In this document: positions 48,748-56,573 of the stretch, in pieces
Numbering within the stretch: the stretch's first letter is position 1
How the letters are laid out: every line of letters begins with the position of its first letter
Source of the DNA: Comamonadaceae bacterium
Lineage (GTDB): Bacteria; Pseudomonadota; Gammaproteobacteria; Burkholderiales; Burkholderiaceae_C
Direction of reading: 5' to 3'
NCBI GenBank assembly: GCA_947453965.1
Contig: CANGIQ010000001.1
Span: forward strand, 178,060 to 242,059
DNA: 64,000 nt
The notes under the pieces: model-generated
Told to the model about the DNA's origin: nothing
Seen by the model: the letters and a program-made list of their open reading frames with translations, nothing else
Databases searched by the model: none
Translations under genes and position numbers: made by a program

Positions 48748-49763
48748 GCGCGCTCGTACCAGTCTTTGCTGCGGTTGACGACCTGGACCACAAGCAGCAT
48801 CACCGGCACTTCAATCAGCACACCCACCACCGTGGCCAATGCGGCGCCAGATTCAAAACCAAACAAGCTGATGGCGGCTGCCACGGCGAGTTCGAAAAAG
48901 TTAGATGCCCCAATCAAGGCCGATGGGCAGGCCACGGCGTGCGACTCTCCCAATTGACGGTTGAGCCAGTAGGCCAGGGCTGAGTTGAACAAGACCTGAA
49001 TCAAGATCGGCACGGCGAGCAAGGCAATCACCAGCGGCTGTTTCAAAATGGCTTGGCCTTGAAAGGCAAACAACAACACCAAGGTCGCCAGCAAGGCGGT
49101 GATGGACCACGGGCCGATGTGTGCCATGACGGCTTCAAATCTGGCTTGACCTTTGGCCAACAGCGCTTTGCGCCACAGCTGCGCCAAGATCACAGGTATG
49201 ATGATGTAGAGCACCACCGAGGTCAGCAAGGTATCCCATGGCACCGTGATCGCAGACAGCCCTAACAAAAATGCCACCAGTGGTGCAAAGGCCACCACCA
49301 TGATGGCGTCGTTCAAAGCCACTTGCGACAGGGTGAACAAAGGGTGCCCGTTGGTCAGGCGGCTCCACACAAACACCATGGCCGTGCAGGGTGCAGCAGC
49401 CAACAAAATCAAACCCGCGATGTAGCTGTCGATTTGCTCTGAGGGCAGCAACGGCGCAAACAAATAGCGGATGAAAAACCAACCCAACAAAGCCATAGAG
49501 AACGGTTTGACCAACCAGTTCACAAACAAGGTCACGCCAATGCCTTTGATGTGCTGACGCACTTCGTGCAAGGCGCTGAAGTCGACCTTCACGAGCATCG
49601 GAATGATCATGACCCAAATCAGCAGGCCCACAGGCAGGTTGACTTGAGCTACCTCCCAGCTGCCGATGGTTTGAAAGACCTCGGGCATCCATTGGCCCAG
49701 CGCAATGCCGACCACGATGCACAGGGCTACCCAAGCGGTGAGATAGCGTTCAAAGAAATTCAT
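48744..49763 (-). CDS. acr3: ACR3-family arsenite exporter
   Basis: This membrane carrier expels arsenite. The 339-residue protein has about ten membrane segments, and the family core LLAAAPCTAMVFVWSRLT with the conserved cysteine in the fourth segment, as well as ANDAIM-like and CPSALIGASNFFELAVAAAI segments. That places it in ACR3, not in the unrelated ArsB family, although annotation often calls it arsB. Its ATG overlaps the arsC stop by four bases. It is the last gene of the arsenic operon. Confidence 0.95.
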   Translation of the reverse strand: MNFFERYLTAWVALCIVVGIALGQWMPEVFQTIGSWEVAQVNLPVGLLIWVMIIPMLVKVDFSALHEVRQHIKGIGVTLFVNWLVKPFSMALLGWFFIRYLFAPLLPSEQIDSYIAGLILLAAAPCTAMVFVWSRLTNGHPLFTLSQVALNDAIMVVAFAPLVAFLLGLSAITVPWDTLLTSVVLYIIIPVILAQLWRKALLAKGQARFEAVMAHIGPWSITALLATLVLLFAFQGQAILKQPLVIALLAVPILIQVLFNSALAYWLNRQLGESHAVACPSALIGASNFFELAVAAAISLFGFESGAALATVVGVLIEVPVMLLVVQVVNRSKDWYERA

Positions 49764-50272
49764 GCGGCATCCTGGCTGAGCTGACGGGCGGTGTGTTGCA
49801 ACATGGTTTTTTGTAGCTTGTCAGCAGGCAGGTCCACCAAGAGCTGCAAGCGCTTTTGAATCATGTAGAGCGTGTTACGAAAGGCGATCAAACGGTCTTC
49901 ATCCGTGCCTTCCACGGCAGAGGGATCTGCATAGCCCCAGTGTGCAGTGGCGGGTTGGCCGGGCCAGTAAGGGCAGACCTCACCCGCAGCGTTGTCACAG
50001 ACGGTGATGACCAAGTCCATGTGTGGGGCATCGGGTTTGGCAAATTCGTCCCAACTTTTGCTACTCAGGTAAGAGGTCTCAATCCCAGCGGACTTCAACA
50101 CTTGAATGCCTAAAGGGTTGGGTTGCTGGTTCTCACGTGGGCTGCTGCCGGCTGAGTAGGCCTTGAAATGCGTGCCACTGCTGCCTGTGGCGATGTGATT
50201 GAGCAAGGCTTCCGCGAGGATGCTGCGCGCCGAATTGTGCGTGCACAAGAAGAGAACGTTCAAAGTGGTCAT
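49760..50272 (-). CDS. arsC: Arsenate reductase (low-molecular-weight phosphatase type)
   Basis: ArsC reduces arsenate to arsenite, which ACR3 then exports. The P-loop LFLCTHNSARS supplies the CX5R signature, with nucleophile Cys10 and Arg16. Two further cysteines, Cys92 and Cys100 (VCDNAAGEVCPYWPG), parallel the relay cysteines of thioredoxin-coupled ArsC. The HWGYADPSAVEG segment is common in this group. The 170-residue protein has an extra C-terminal helix of about 30 residues. It lies between the DUF6428-like gene and acr3. Confidence 0.95.
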   Translation of the reverse strand: MTTLNVLFLCTHNSARSILAEALLNHIATGSSGTHFKAYSAGSSPRENQQPNPLGIQVLKSAGIETSYLSSKSWDEFAKPDAPHMDLVITVCDNAAGEVCPYWPGQPATAHWGYADPSAVEGTDEDRLIAFRNTLYMIQKRLQLLVDLPADKLQKTMLQHTARQLSQDAA

Positions 50273-50335
50273 GATTGATGTGACGGGTTGAAAGTGTGAA
50301 AGATAGAGAAGAAGTTTTTCAAGCGTGTGTCAGAC

Positions 50336-50854
50336 TCAGCAGCAACCCCGGGTTGCTGAGCAGCAAGAGCCCGCTTTGACGCGAGGCTTGTCCGCTGTCT
50401 TTGTGGCCGCATCAGTGGTCGCCCTAGCTTTTGCCTCAGCAGGTGCGCAGCAAACGTCCATGGCCAAGCACGCGGTGTGTTTGAGGCCGGTGGTCAGCAT
50501 GAAGGTTTGACCGTCACTGCTAGCCGAAATCACAGGGTATTGCGACACCACACCTGCCTCATGTTCAATCTCAACCGGCAAATCAAGCGAAGGCAATACG
50601 TCACCCGCCATGCGCAAAATATGGGCGAGCTTGGTCGTGTCTAGGCGATGGTCCACATCACTGTGGATCCAGGTTTGCAGCAAGCAACTCTCGGTTTGAC
50701 GCAGTGTGCCGCCGCAGTCCATGAAACGTTTGGCCATGTGGCCGACTTCGGTGATGTGAAAGTGACTTGCCACTGCTTCACCATTGGGTAAAACAATACG
50801 CAGGTGTTGGTGCGCATGCGCTTCTAGCAAACCCAAGAATTGTTCGACGTTCAT
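50336..50854 (-). CDS. DUF6428-like ars-operon protein with cysteine-rich tail
   Basis: The 172-residue protein starts MNVEQFLGLLEAHAHQHLRI and resembles small DUF6428-type proteins found in arsenic clusters; no activity is known to me. Residues 30-135 look globular and contain HFHITEVGH and DCGG. The tail after residue 136 is Ala/Lys/Thr-rich and holds cysteine pairs (MDVCCAP and GSCCSATRGCC), which could bind trivalent arsenic. ATG 50854 lies 17 bases after the arsR stop; an upstream extension of 24 codons over arsR is rejected. It sits between arsR and arsC in one operon. Confidence 0.75.
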   Translation of the reverse strand: MNVEQFLGLLEAHAHQHLRIVLPNGEAVASHFHITEVGHMAKRFMDCGGTLRQTESCLLQTWIHSDVDHRLDTTKLAHILRMAGDVLPSLDLPVEIEHEAGVVSQYPVISASSDGQTFMLTTGLKHTACLAMDVCCAPAEAKARATTDAATKTADKPRVKAGSCCSATRGCC

Positions 50855-50871
50855 CGTTGTTCTCCAGTGAA

Positions 50872-51213
50872 TTAACAGCAAACTTTGGAGGCTTCGGGCA
50901 CCACAGCACACGATTGGCCTTGGCAACAGTCTTCGCTCAGGTAGGTCAACACCTCGTTCATGCGTGCAAATTCAGCGCGATAAATCAGGTTGCGGCCACT
51001 GGCCTCGGCGCTGACCAAACCCGCATGGCTCAAGGCCTTGAGGTGAAACGACAAAGCGCTGGGAGCGAGCTGGAGCAGGGCACCTAAGGCGCTGGGCGTC
51101 AGACCTTCTGCGCCTGCCACCACCAAGGCTCGGAAGGCGCGCAAACGCTGGCCCTGTGCCAAGGCGGCCAAGGCTTGAACGACTTGGGCTTCTGGCATTT
51201 GATTGTTTTTCAT
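50872..51213 (-). CDS. arsR: ArsR-family arsenic-responsive repressor
   Basis: The 113-residue winged-helix protein has the ArsR core with recognition helix region LLQLAPSALSFHLKALSHAGLV and the wing EASGRNLIYRA. It lacks the usual ELCVCDL motif. Instead it has Cys96, Cys97 and Cys102 (DCCQGQSC) near the end plus a final Cys-Cys pair, like the arsenite site at the C-terminus of Acidithiobacillus ferrooxidans ArsR (Cys95, Cys96, Cys102). It heads the operon arsR-DUF6428-arsC-acr3. No ribosome site precedes the ATG, and the predicted transcript starts at or next to it. Confidence 0.95.
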   Translation of the reverse strand: MKNNQMPEAQVVQALAALAQGQRLRAFRALVVAGAEGLTPSALGALLQLAPSALSFHLKALSHAGLVSAEASGRNLIYRAEFARMNEVLTYLSEDCCQGQSCAVVPEASKVCC

Positions 51214-51247
51214 ATTTCAATAATACTTGAAATATTGAAGTAATCAA
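51214..51247 (-). promoter_or_regulatory. arsR promoter with ArsR-type operator
   Basis: On the minus strand TTGATT (51242-51247), a 16-base spacer and TATTAT (51220-51225) form the promoter. A perfect palindrome ATTTCAA-taatac-TTGAAAT (51214-51233) covers the -10 box and touches the arsR ATG. The predicted start point coincides with the start codon, so the mRNA may be leaderless. Confidence 0.7.
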
Positions 51248-51256
51248 ACAATTCAT

Positions 51257-51274
51257 CTGTCACAGATTCGTCAC
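51257..51274 (+). promoter_or_regulatory. Pho box upstream of pstS
   Basis: Direct repeats CTGTCAC (51257-51263) and TCGTCAC (51268-51274) are spaced 11 bases apart as in PhoB sites. A TAAAGT -10-like box lies at 51285-51290. The site is ten bases from the divergent arsR -35 box. Confidence 0.7.
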
Positions 51275-51321
51275 AATGCCTGGCTAAAGTTGCGGCTGTT
51301 CTTACCAACTGAAGGAATCAC

Positions 51322-52353
51322 ATGAACACGAAGCGCACTTTCATCAAATCCGTGGCTGCTGCTGCCATGGCCACGTTAGCGATGGGTTCGGCCTTGGCGG
51401 CTGACATCACAGGCGCGGGCGCGACCTTTCCTTTTCCGATTTACGCCAAGTGGGCAGAAGGCTACAAAGCCGCCACAGGCAACGGTTTGAACTATCAATC
51501 CATCGGTTCTTCAGGTGGTATTCGTCAAATCAAAGCCAAGACCGTGACATTTGGTGCAACCGATGCGCCTTTGTCAGGTGAAGACCTCGACAAAGAAGGC
51601 TTGGTGCAATTCCCCGCCATCATTGGCGGCACCGTCCCTGTCGTGAACTTGGAAGGTTTCAAGCCCGGTGAATTGCGTGTCACAGGCGCGGTGTTGGCCG
51701 ACATGTTCTTGGGCAAGATTGCCAACTGGAACGACCCCAAGATTGCTGCGTTGAACCCAGGTAAGAAGTTGCCAGATCAAGCCATTACTGTGGTGCACCG
51801 TGCGGATGGTTCGGGGACTACCTTCAACTTCACCGATTACTTGACCGCTGTCAGCAAAGACTGGTCAAGCACGGTGGGTAAGGGCGCTGCCGTGAAGTGG
51901 CCTGCACCTACATCGGTGGGTGGCAAAGGCAACGAAGGTGTGGCCGCTAACGTCAACCGCGTCAAGGGCTCTTTGGGCTACGTGGAATACGCCTACGTGA
52001 AAAAGAACAACATGACCTACATGCAGTTGCAAAACGCAGATGGCAAATACGTCGCACCCGATGATTTGACATTCGCCGCAGCGGCTGCCGGTGCTGACTG
52101 GATGAGCGTGCCTGGTATGGGTGTGTCCATGGTCAATGCCAAGGGTGCCAACAGCTGGCCCATCAGCACAGCCTCATTCATCTTGATGTACAAGCAGCCT
52201 GCTGACAAAGCTGCCGCGGCAGAAGCCATCAAGTTCTTTGACTGGGCATTCACGAATGGCAAAAAGATGGCGCAAGATCTCGACTATGTGGCCTTGCCTG
52301 ACAGCTTGACCACGCAAATTCGCGCCAAAGTGTGGACACAAATTCAAAAGTAA
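51322..52353 (+). CDS. pstS: Phosphate ABC transporter substrate-binding protein
   Basis: PstS binds phosphate in the periplasm and delivers it to PstCA. The 343-residue protein has a signal peptide (to about residue 27, MGSALAA), the start of the mature protein DITGAGATFPFPIYAKWAEG, the GSSGGIRQIKAKTVTFGATD binding loop, and HRADGSGTTFNFTDYL, which contacts phosphate. It is divergent from arsR with a Pho box between. A hairpin after it likely raises its level relative to pstCAB. Confidence 0.98.
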   Translation: MNTKRTFIKSVAAAAMATLAMGSALAADITGAGATFPFPIYAKWAEGYKAATGNGLNYQSIGSSGGIRQIKAKTVTFGATDAPLSGEDLDKEGLVQFPAIIGGTVPVVNLEGFKPGELRVTGAVLADMFLGKIANWNDPKIAALNPGKKLPDQAITVVHRADGSGTTFNFTDYLTAVSKDWSSTVGKGAAVKWPAPTSVGGKGNEGVAANVNRVKGSLGYVEYAYVKKNNMTYMQLQNADGKYVAPDDLTFAAAAAGADWMSVPGMGVSMVNAKGANSWPISTASFILMYKQPADKAAAAEAIKFFDWAFTNGKKMAQDLDYVALPDSLTTQIRAKVWTQIQK

Positions 52354-52375
52354 TTTTTGAATGACATGAAAAATT

Positions 52376-52412
52376 TCCGTCGGTCTTCTCTAAGAAGTTC
52401 CGACGGATTTTT
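52376..52412 (+). terminator. Hairpin between pstS and pstC
   Basis: TCCGTCGG and CCGACGGA form an 8-bp stem with an inner CTTCT/AGAAG helix, followed by TTTTT. It probably causes partial termination or stabilises the pstS 3' end. Confidence 0.75.
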
Positions 52413-52436
52413 AGTTTTTAGAAGTAAGGTGCTGCA

Positions 52437-53447
52437 ATGAGTCTAGGGTCTGTCATGAGCTCAAACATCCCGTCGTTTCAAGAGTCCGATCAAGTCGTCA
52501 GCAAAGACATGGTTGCGATCGCTCACAAGCAGCGGATTCAAGACTTCTTTTTCCATCGCATCACCCAAGCGTTTTCTTTGCTGGTGTTGATGGCCTTGTT
52601 GGGCATCATCATTTCCTTGTTTGTCAATGCGTGGCCCACTTTTCAGAAGTTTGGTTTTCACTTTTTAGCCCATGTGGAATGGGACATCGTGAACGAAGAC
52701 TTTGGTGCTGCGATTGCCATTGTGGGTACGGTGGCCAGCGCCACGATTGCTTTGTTGATTGCAGTGCCCTTGGCTTTCGGTGTGGCCGTGTTCTTAACCG
52801 AAACCTGCCCCGTGTGGCTGCGTCGCCCATTGGGTACATCGATTGAATTGTTGGCGGCTGTGCCGTCCATCATTTACGGCATGTTTGGCTTGTTTGTGTT
52901 TGCGCCTTTGTTTGCTGACTACATCCAAGTGCCTTTGCAAAAAATACTGGGCGGCATGCCCTTGGTCGGCTTCTTGTTTGGCGGCGCCACCAACGGCATG
53001 GGCATCTTGGCAGCCGGCATTGTGCTGGCTTTCATGGTGTTGCCTTTTGTGGCCGCTGTGATGCGTGATGTGTTTGAAATAACGCCACCGATTTTGCGTG
53101 AGTCTGCCTATGGCTTGGGCTGCACCACCTGGGAGGTGGTGCGCCAAGTGGTCTTGCCTTATACCCAAAAGGGTGTGATTGGCGGCATCATGCTGGGCTT
53201 GGGGCGCGCACTGGGTGAAACCATGGCCGTGACCTTTGTGATTGGCAATGCCAACCGCATGCCGACTTCTTTGTTCTCGCCCGGCACATCGATTGCGTCT
53301 GTGTTGGCGAACGAATTTGGTGAGGCAGAAGCCTTGCACTTCTCCACCTTGTTTGCGCTCGGTTTCTTGTTGTTCGTGATCACCTTTGTGGTGTTGGCGA
53401 TGGCCAAGATGATGATCTTGCGTGCCGAAAAAGCCAAAGGCAACTAA
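52437..53447 (+). CDS. pstC: Phosphate ABC transporter permease PstC
   Basis: PstC is one of the two membrane subunits of the high-affinity phosphate importer. The 336-residue protein has six membrane segments, the first near residues 43-62, and the permease coupling motif ESAYGLGCTTWEVVRQVVLPY with the EAA-type loop. IELLAAVPSIIYGMFGLFVF is also characteristic. ATG 52437 is used; ATG 52455 is an alternative. It is followed nine bases later by pstA. Confidence 0.97.
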   Translation: MSLGSVMSSNIPSFQESDQVVSKDMVAIAHKQRIQDFFFHRITQAFSLLVLMALLGIIISLFVNAWPTFQKFGFHFLAHVEWDIVNEDFGAAIAIVGTVASATIALLIAVPLAFGVAVFLTETCPVWLRRPLGTSIELLAAVPSIIYGMFGLFVFAPLFADYIQVPLQKILGGMPLVGFLFGGATNGMGILAAGIVLAFMVLPFVAAVMRDVFEITPPILRESAYGLGCTTWEVVRQVVLPYTQKGVIGGIMLGLGRALGETMAVTFVIGNANRMPTSLFSPGTSIASVLANEFGEAEALHFSTLFALGFLLFVITFVVLAMAKMMILRAEKAKGN

Positions 53448-53456
53448 GGAGTTTTT

Positions 53457-54311
53457 ATGAAAATGAATCAACAGCTTTATCTGAAACGCCGCATCACCAG
53501 CTTGCTGGGCTTGGCGTTTTCTATGACGGCCATGGCCATCGGTCTTGCTGTGTTGCTCTGGATTTTGTATGTGTTGTTCTCTAATGGCTTGTCTGCGTTG
53601 GACAGCCACTTGCTCACCAGCGACACGCCTGCCCCTGGCACAGAAGGCGGTGGCTTGCGTAACGCGATTGTCGGAAGCTTGATGATTGTGGGCTTGACCG
53701 TCTTGGTGGCCACACCCGTCGGTATCTTGGCAGGCATTTACTTGACCGAATACGGCGATGAAAGCAAAACCGCAGAGTTGACTCGTTTTGTGACGGACAT
53801 CATGCTGTCGGCCCCCTCCATTGTGCTGGGCCTGTTTGTGTATGCGATTGCAGTGGCCACAGTCGGAAACTTTTCGGGTTACGCCGGCAGTTTGGCTTTG
53901 TCCTTGATTGCGGTGCCTGTCATCATGCGCACCACAGAAAACATGCTGCGCTTGGTGCCCGGCAGTTTGCGCGAGGCGGCATTTGCGTTGGGTGCGCCAC
54001 GTTGGAAGGTGTCCACCTTCATCACCTTGCGTGCGGCCAAGAGTGGCGTGATGACAGGCTTGTTGTTGGCGGTGGCTCGTATCAGCGGTGAAACAGCGCC
54101 CTTGCTGTTCACGGCCTTGAACAACCAATTCTTCAGCACCAATATGGGCGCACCAATGGCCAACTTGCCGGTGGTGATTTTCCAGTTTGCCATGAGCCCT
54201 TATGACAACTGGGTGCGCTTGGCTTGGGCTGGTGCATTGCTGATCACCTTCACCGTGCTGGTGTTGAACATTCTGGCTCGCGTCTTCTTTCGCGAAAAAG
54301 TAAGCGCCTGA
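53457..54311 (+). CDS. pstA: Phosphate ABC transporter permease PstA
   Basis: The second membrane subunit of the Pst importer, 284 residues with six segments. VTDIMLSAPSIVLGLFVYAI and the coupling loop REAAFALGAPRWKVSTFITL are family landmarks, as is ARISGETAPLLFTALNNQFF. GGAG precedes ATG 53457. Context pstC-pstA-pstB confirms the assignment. Confidence 0.97.
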   Translation: MKMNQQLYLKRRITSLLGLAFSMTAMAIGLAVLLWILYVLFSNGLSALDSHLLTSDTPAPGTEGGGLRNAIVGSLMIVGLTVLVATPVGILAGIYLTEYGDESKTAELTRFVTDIMLSAPSIVLGLFVYAIAVATVGNFSGYAGSLALSLIAVPVIMRTTENMLRLVPGSLREAAFALGAPRWKVSTFITLRAAKSGVMTGLLLAVARISGETAPLLFTALNNQFFSTNMGAPMANLPVVIFQFAMSPYDNWVRLAWAGALLITFTVLVLNILARVFFREKVSA

Positions 54312-54352
54312 TTTTTGTCTGTAGGTCCGCTTAACCCACATTGGATTTAAAA

Positions 54353-55129
54353 ATGTCTGAAAACAAACTTGACACAAAAAACGCGATCGAAGTCCGTGAT
54401 TTGAATTTCTTCTACGGCAAGTTCCAAGGCTTGCGCAATGTCACCATGGACATTGCGGAACGCAAGGTCACCGCATTCATTGGTCCCTCCGGTTGCGGTA
54501 AGTCAACCCTGTTGCGCACTTTGAACCGCATGTACAGCTTGTACCCTGGCCAACGCGCCGAAGGTGAAATCAATTTTTATGGCCAAAATATTTTGGATCC
54601 AGGTCAAGACTTGAACCTGCTGCGCGCACGCATCGGCATGGTGTTTCAAAAACCCACACCATTCCCCATGACGATTTACGACAACATCGCTTTCGGTGTG
54701 CGTTTGTATGAAAAGCTCAGCAGCAGCGAAATGGATGACCGCGTGGAGTGGGCCTTGACTAAGGCGGCTTTGTGGACCGAAGTCAAAGACAAACTGGGTC
54801 AAAACGGTTTGTCACTCTCTGGTGGCCAGCAGCAACGTTTGTGCATTGCACGCAGCGTGGCCGTGAAGCCTTCGGTTTTGTTGTTGGATGAGCCAACTTC
54901 GGCCCTGGACCCCATCTCTACCGGCAAAGTCGAAGAGTTGGTGCACGAGCTCAAAGCCGACTACACCATTGCCATCGTGACCCACAACATGCAGCAAGCC
55001 GCCCGTTGCAGCGACTACACCGCTTACATGTATTTGGGTGAACTGGTGGAGTTTGGTGAAACAGAACAAATCTTCTTCAAACCCAATAAAACTGCCACCG
55101 AAGACTACATCACCGGCCGCTTTGGCTAA
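54353..55129 (+). CDS. pstB: Phosphate ABC transporter ATPase PstB
   Basis: PstB powers phosphate import. The 258-residue protein has Walker [20 protein letters not shown], the ABC signature [17 protein letters not shown] and Walker [15 protein letters not shown]. The phosphate-type Q-loop region [15 protein letters not shown] is present. ATG 54353 is preferred; a TTG four codons earlier exists. phoU follows. Confidence 0.98.
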   Translation: MSENKLDTKNAIEVRDLNFFYGKFQGLRNVTMDIAERKVTAFIGPSGCGKSTLLRTLNRMYSLYPGQRAEGEINFYGQNILDPGQDLNLLRARIGMVFQKPTPFPMTIYDNIAFGVRLYEKLSSSEMDDRVEWALTKAALWTEVKDKLGQNGLSLSGGQQQRLCIARSVAVKPSVLLLDEPTSALDPISTGKVEELVHELKADYTIAIVTHNMQQAARCSDYTAYMYLGELVEFGETEQIFFKPNKTATEDYITGRFG

Positions 55130-55143
55130 ATCGAAAGAGAACC

Positions 55144-55845
55144 ATGCCTGATAAACACTTATCTTCCCAATTCGATTCAGACCTCAACAACATCTCCTCC
55201 CACGTGATGGAGCTGGGTGGTTTGGTGGAGTCGCAAATTCGCCAAGCGGTGTACGCCTTGTCGCAATTCAATCCTGAAGCGGCCGAAGACGTGATCGTCA
55301 CTGAAAACCGCGTCAACAGCCTGGAAGTTGAAATCGATCGCGAAATTGCCTCCATCATCGGTCGCCGCCAGCCCACCGCACGTGACTTGCGTTTGTTGAT
55401 GGCGATGTCGAAAACCACGGCCAACTTGGAGCGTGTGGGTGACGAGGCCGCCAAAATTGCGCGCATGGTCAAATCCATCATCGACAGCGCCGCGCCACGT
55501 TCCTTGCCCTCCAGCGATTTGCGTTTGTCTGCCGACTTGGCTTCGGGTTTGTTGCGCAAAGCCTTGGATGCTTTTGCACGCTTAGACATTCCCATGGCCG
55601 TGAGCATCTTGCGCGAAGACAACGAAATTGACAAAGAGTTCGATGGCTTTGTGCGCAAGCTCATCACTTACATGATGGAAGACCCACGCACCATCTCTGC
55701 CAGCTTAGATTTGTTATTCATTGCCAAAGCGATCGAACGGATTGGTGACCACTCCAAAAATATTGCCGAGTTCATCATCTACATCGTCAAAGGCGAAGAC
55801 GTGCGTCACACACCTTTGGCAGATGTTGAATCGTCCATGGGCTAA
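55144..55845 (+). CDS. phoU: Phosphate signalling protein PhoU
   Basis: PhoU links Pst transport activity to the PhoR kinase and restrains the Pho response. The 233-residue protein consists of two three-helix PhoU repeats, each with an E/DxxxD-type metal cluster (ENRVNSLEVEIDREIASII and REDNEIDKEFDGFVRKLIT). It lies between pstB and phoB, so sensing and transport are co-transcribed. Confidence 0.97.
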   Translation: MPDKHLSSQFDSDLNNISSHVMELGGLVESQIRQAVYALSQFNPEAAEDVIVTENRVNSLEVEIDREIASIIGRRQPTARDLRLLMAMSKTTANLERVGDEAAKIARMVKSIIDSAAPRSLPSSDLRLSADLASGLLRKALDAFARLDIPMAVSILREDNEIDKEFDGFVRKLITYMMEDPRTISASLDLLFIAKAIERIGDHSKNIAEFIIYIVKGEDVRHTPLADVESSMG

Positions 55846-55862
55846 CCGAGAAGTTTTTGTCA

Positions 55863-56561
55863 ATGAAAATTGCACGTGTTTTGGTCGTTGAGGATGAACC
55901 AGGAATTGCCGAGCTGATTGGTGTCAATTTGCGCCATCACGGCATGTTGGCTGTGTTAGCCAGCGATGGAGAAGCTGCGCAAAAAGAGATTGATGAGGTG
56001 TTGCCTGATGTGATCTTGCTCGATTGGATGTTGCCTGGCCAAAGTGGTTTGGTTCTGGCGCGTCGTTGGCGCAATGATCCGCGTACAAAAACCACGCCAA
56101 TTTTGATGCTCACCGCGCGTGGTGATGAGCCGGACAAAGTCGCCGGTTTAGATGCAGGCGCGGACGACTACATCACCAAGCCTTTTTCAACCCAAGAATT
56201 GCTGGCACGCATCCGTGCTGTGCTGCGTCGTCGTGCACCCGAGCAAGCCAGCGATCTGGTGCAGCTGGGGCAATTGCAGCTCGATGGTGCAACGCATCGG
56301 GTCAGCTTTTGCGATCAGCCCATCAAGCTAGGCCCCACCGAATTCAAATTGCTCAACTATTTGATGCACCATGCAGAACGTGTGCACAGCCGCAGCCAGT
56401 TGCTGGATCGTGTGTGGGGTGATCATGTGTTCATCGAAGAACGTACGGTGGATGTACACGTCAAACGTCTGCGTGAAGCGTTGGGTGAAGCTGGTGTTAT
56501 GGTAGAGACTGTGCGTGGTGTAGGTTATCGTCTGACGGCTGCTGCGCTCACCAACCGTTAA
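55863..56561 (+). CDS. phoB: Phosphate response regulator PhoB
   Basis: PhoB activates Pho-regulon promoters when phosphorylated by PhoR. The receiver domain has the acidic pair VEDEPG near residue 10 and the phosphoacceptor in DVILLDWMLPGQSG, with GADDYITKPFS following. The winged-helix output domain (PTEFKLLNYLMHHAERVHSR, RTVDVHVKRLREAL) binds Pho boxes such as those at 51.3, 59.85 and 63.06 kb. 232 residues; ATG 55863 follows a TTG that I do not use. Confidence 0.98.
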   Translation: MKIARVLVVEDEPGIAELIGVNLRHHGMLAVLASDGEAAQKEIDEVLPDVILLDWMLPGQSGLVLARRWRNDPRTKTTPILMLTARGDEPDKVAGLDAGADDYITKPFSTQELLARIRAVLRRRAPEQASDLVQLGQLQLDGATHRVSFCDQPIKLGPTEFKLLNYLMHHAERVHSRSQLLDRVWGDHVFIEERTVDVHVKRLREALGEAGVMVETVRGVGYRLTAAALTNR

Positions 56562-56573
56562 GGTGAATGGATC

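Noticed and set aside
52794..54377. 527-codon minus-strand frame over pstC and pstA
   Set aside because: Very rich in His, Gln and Arg, spans two real genes, no family features.
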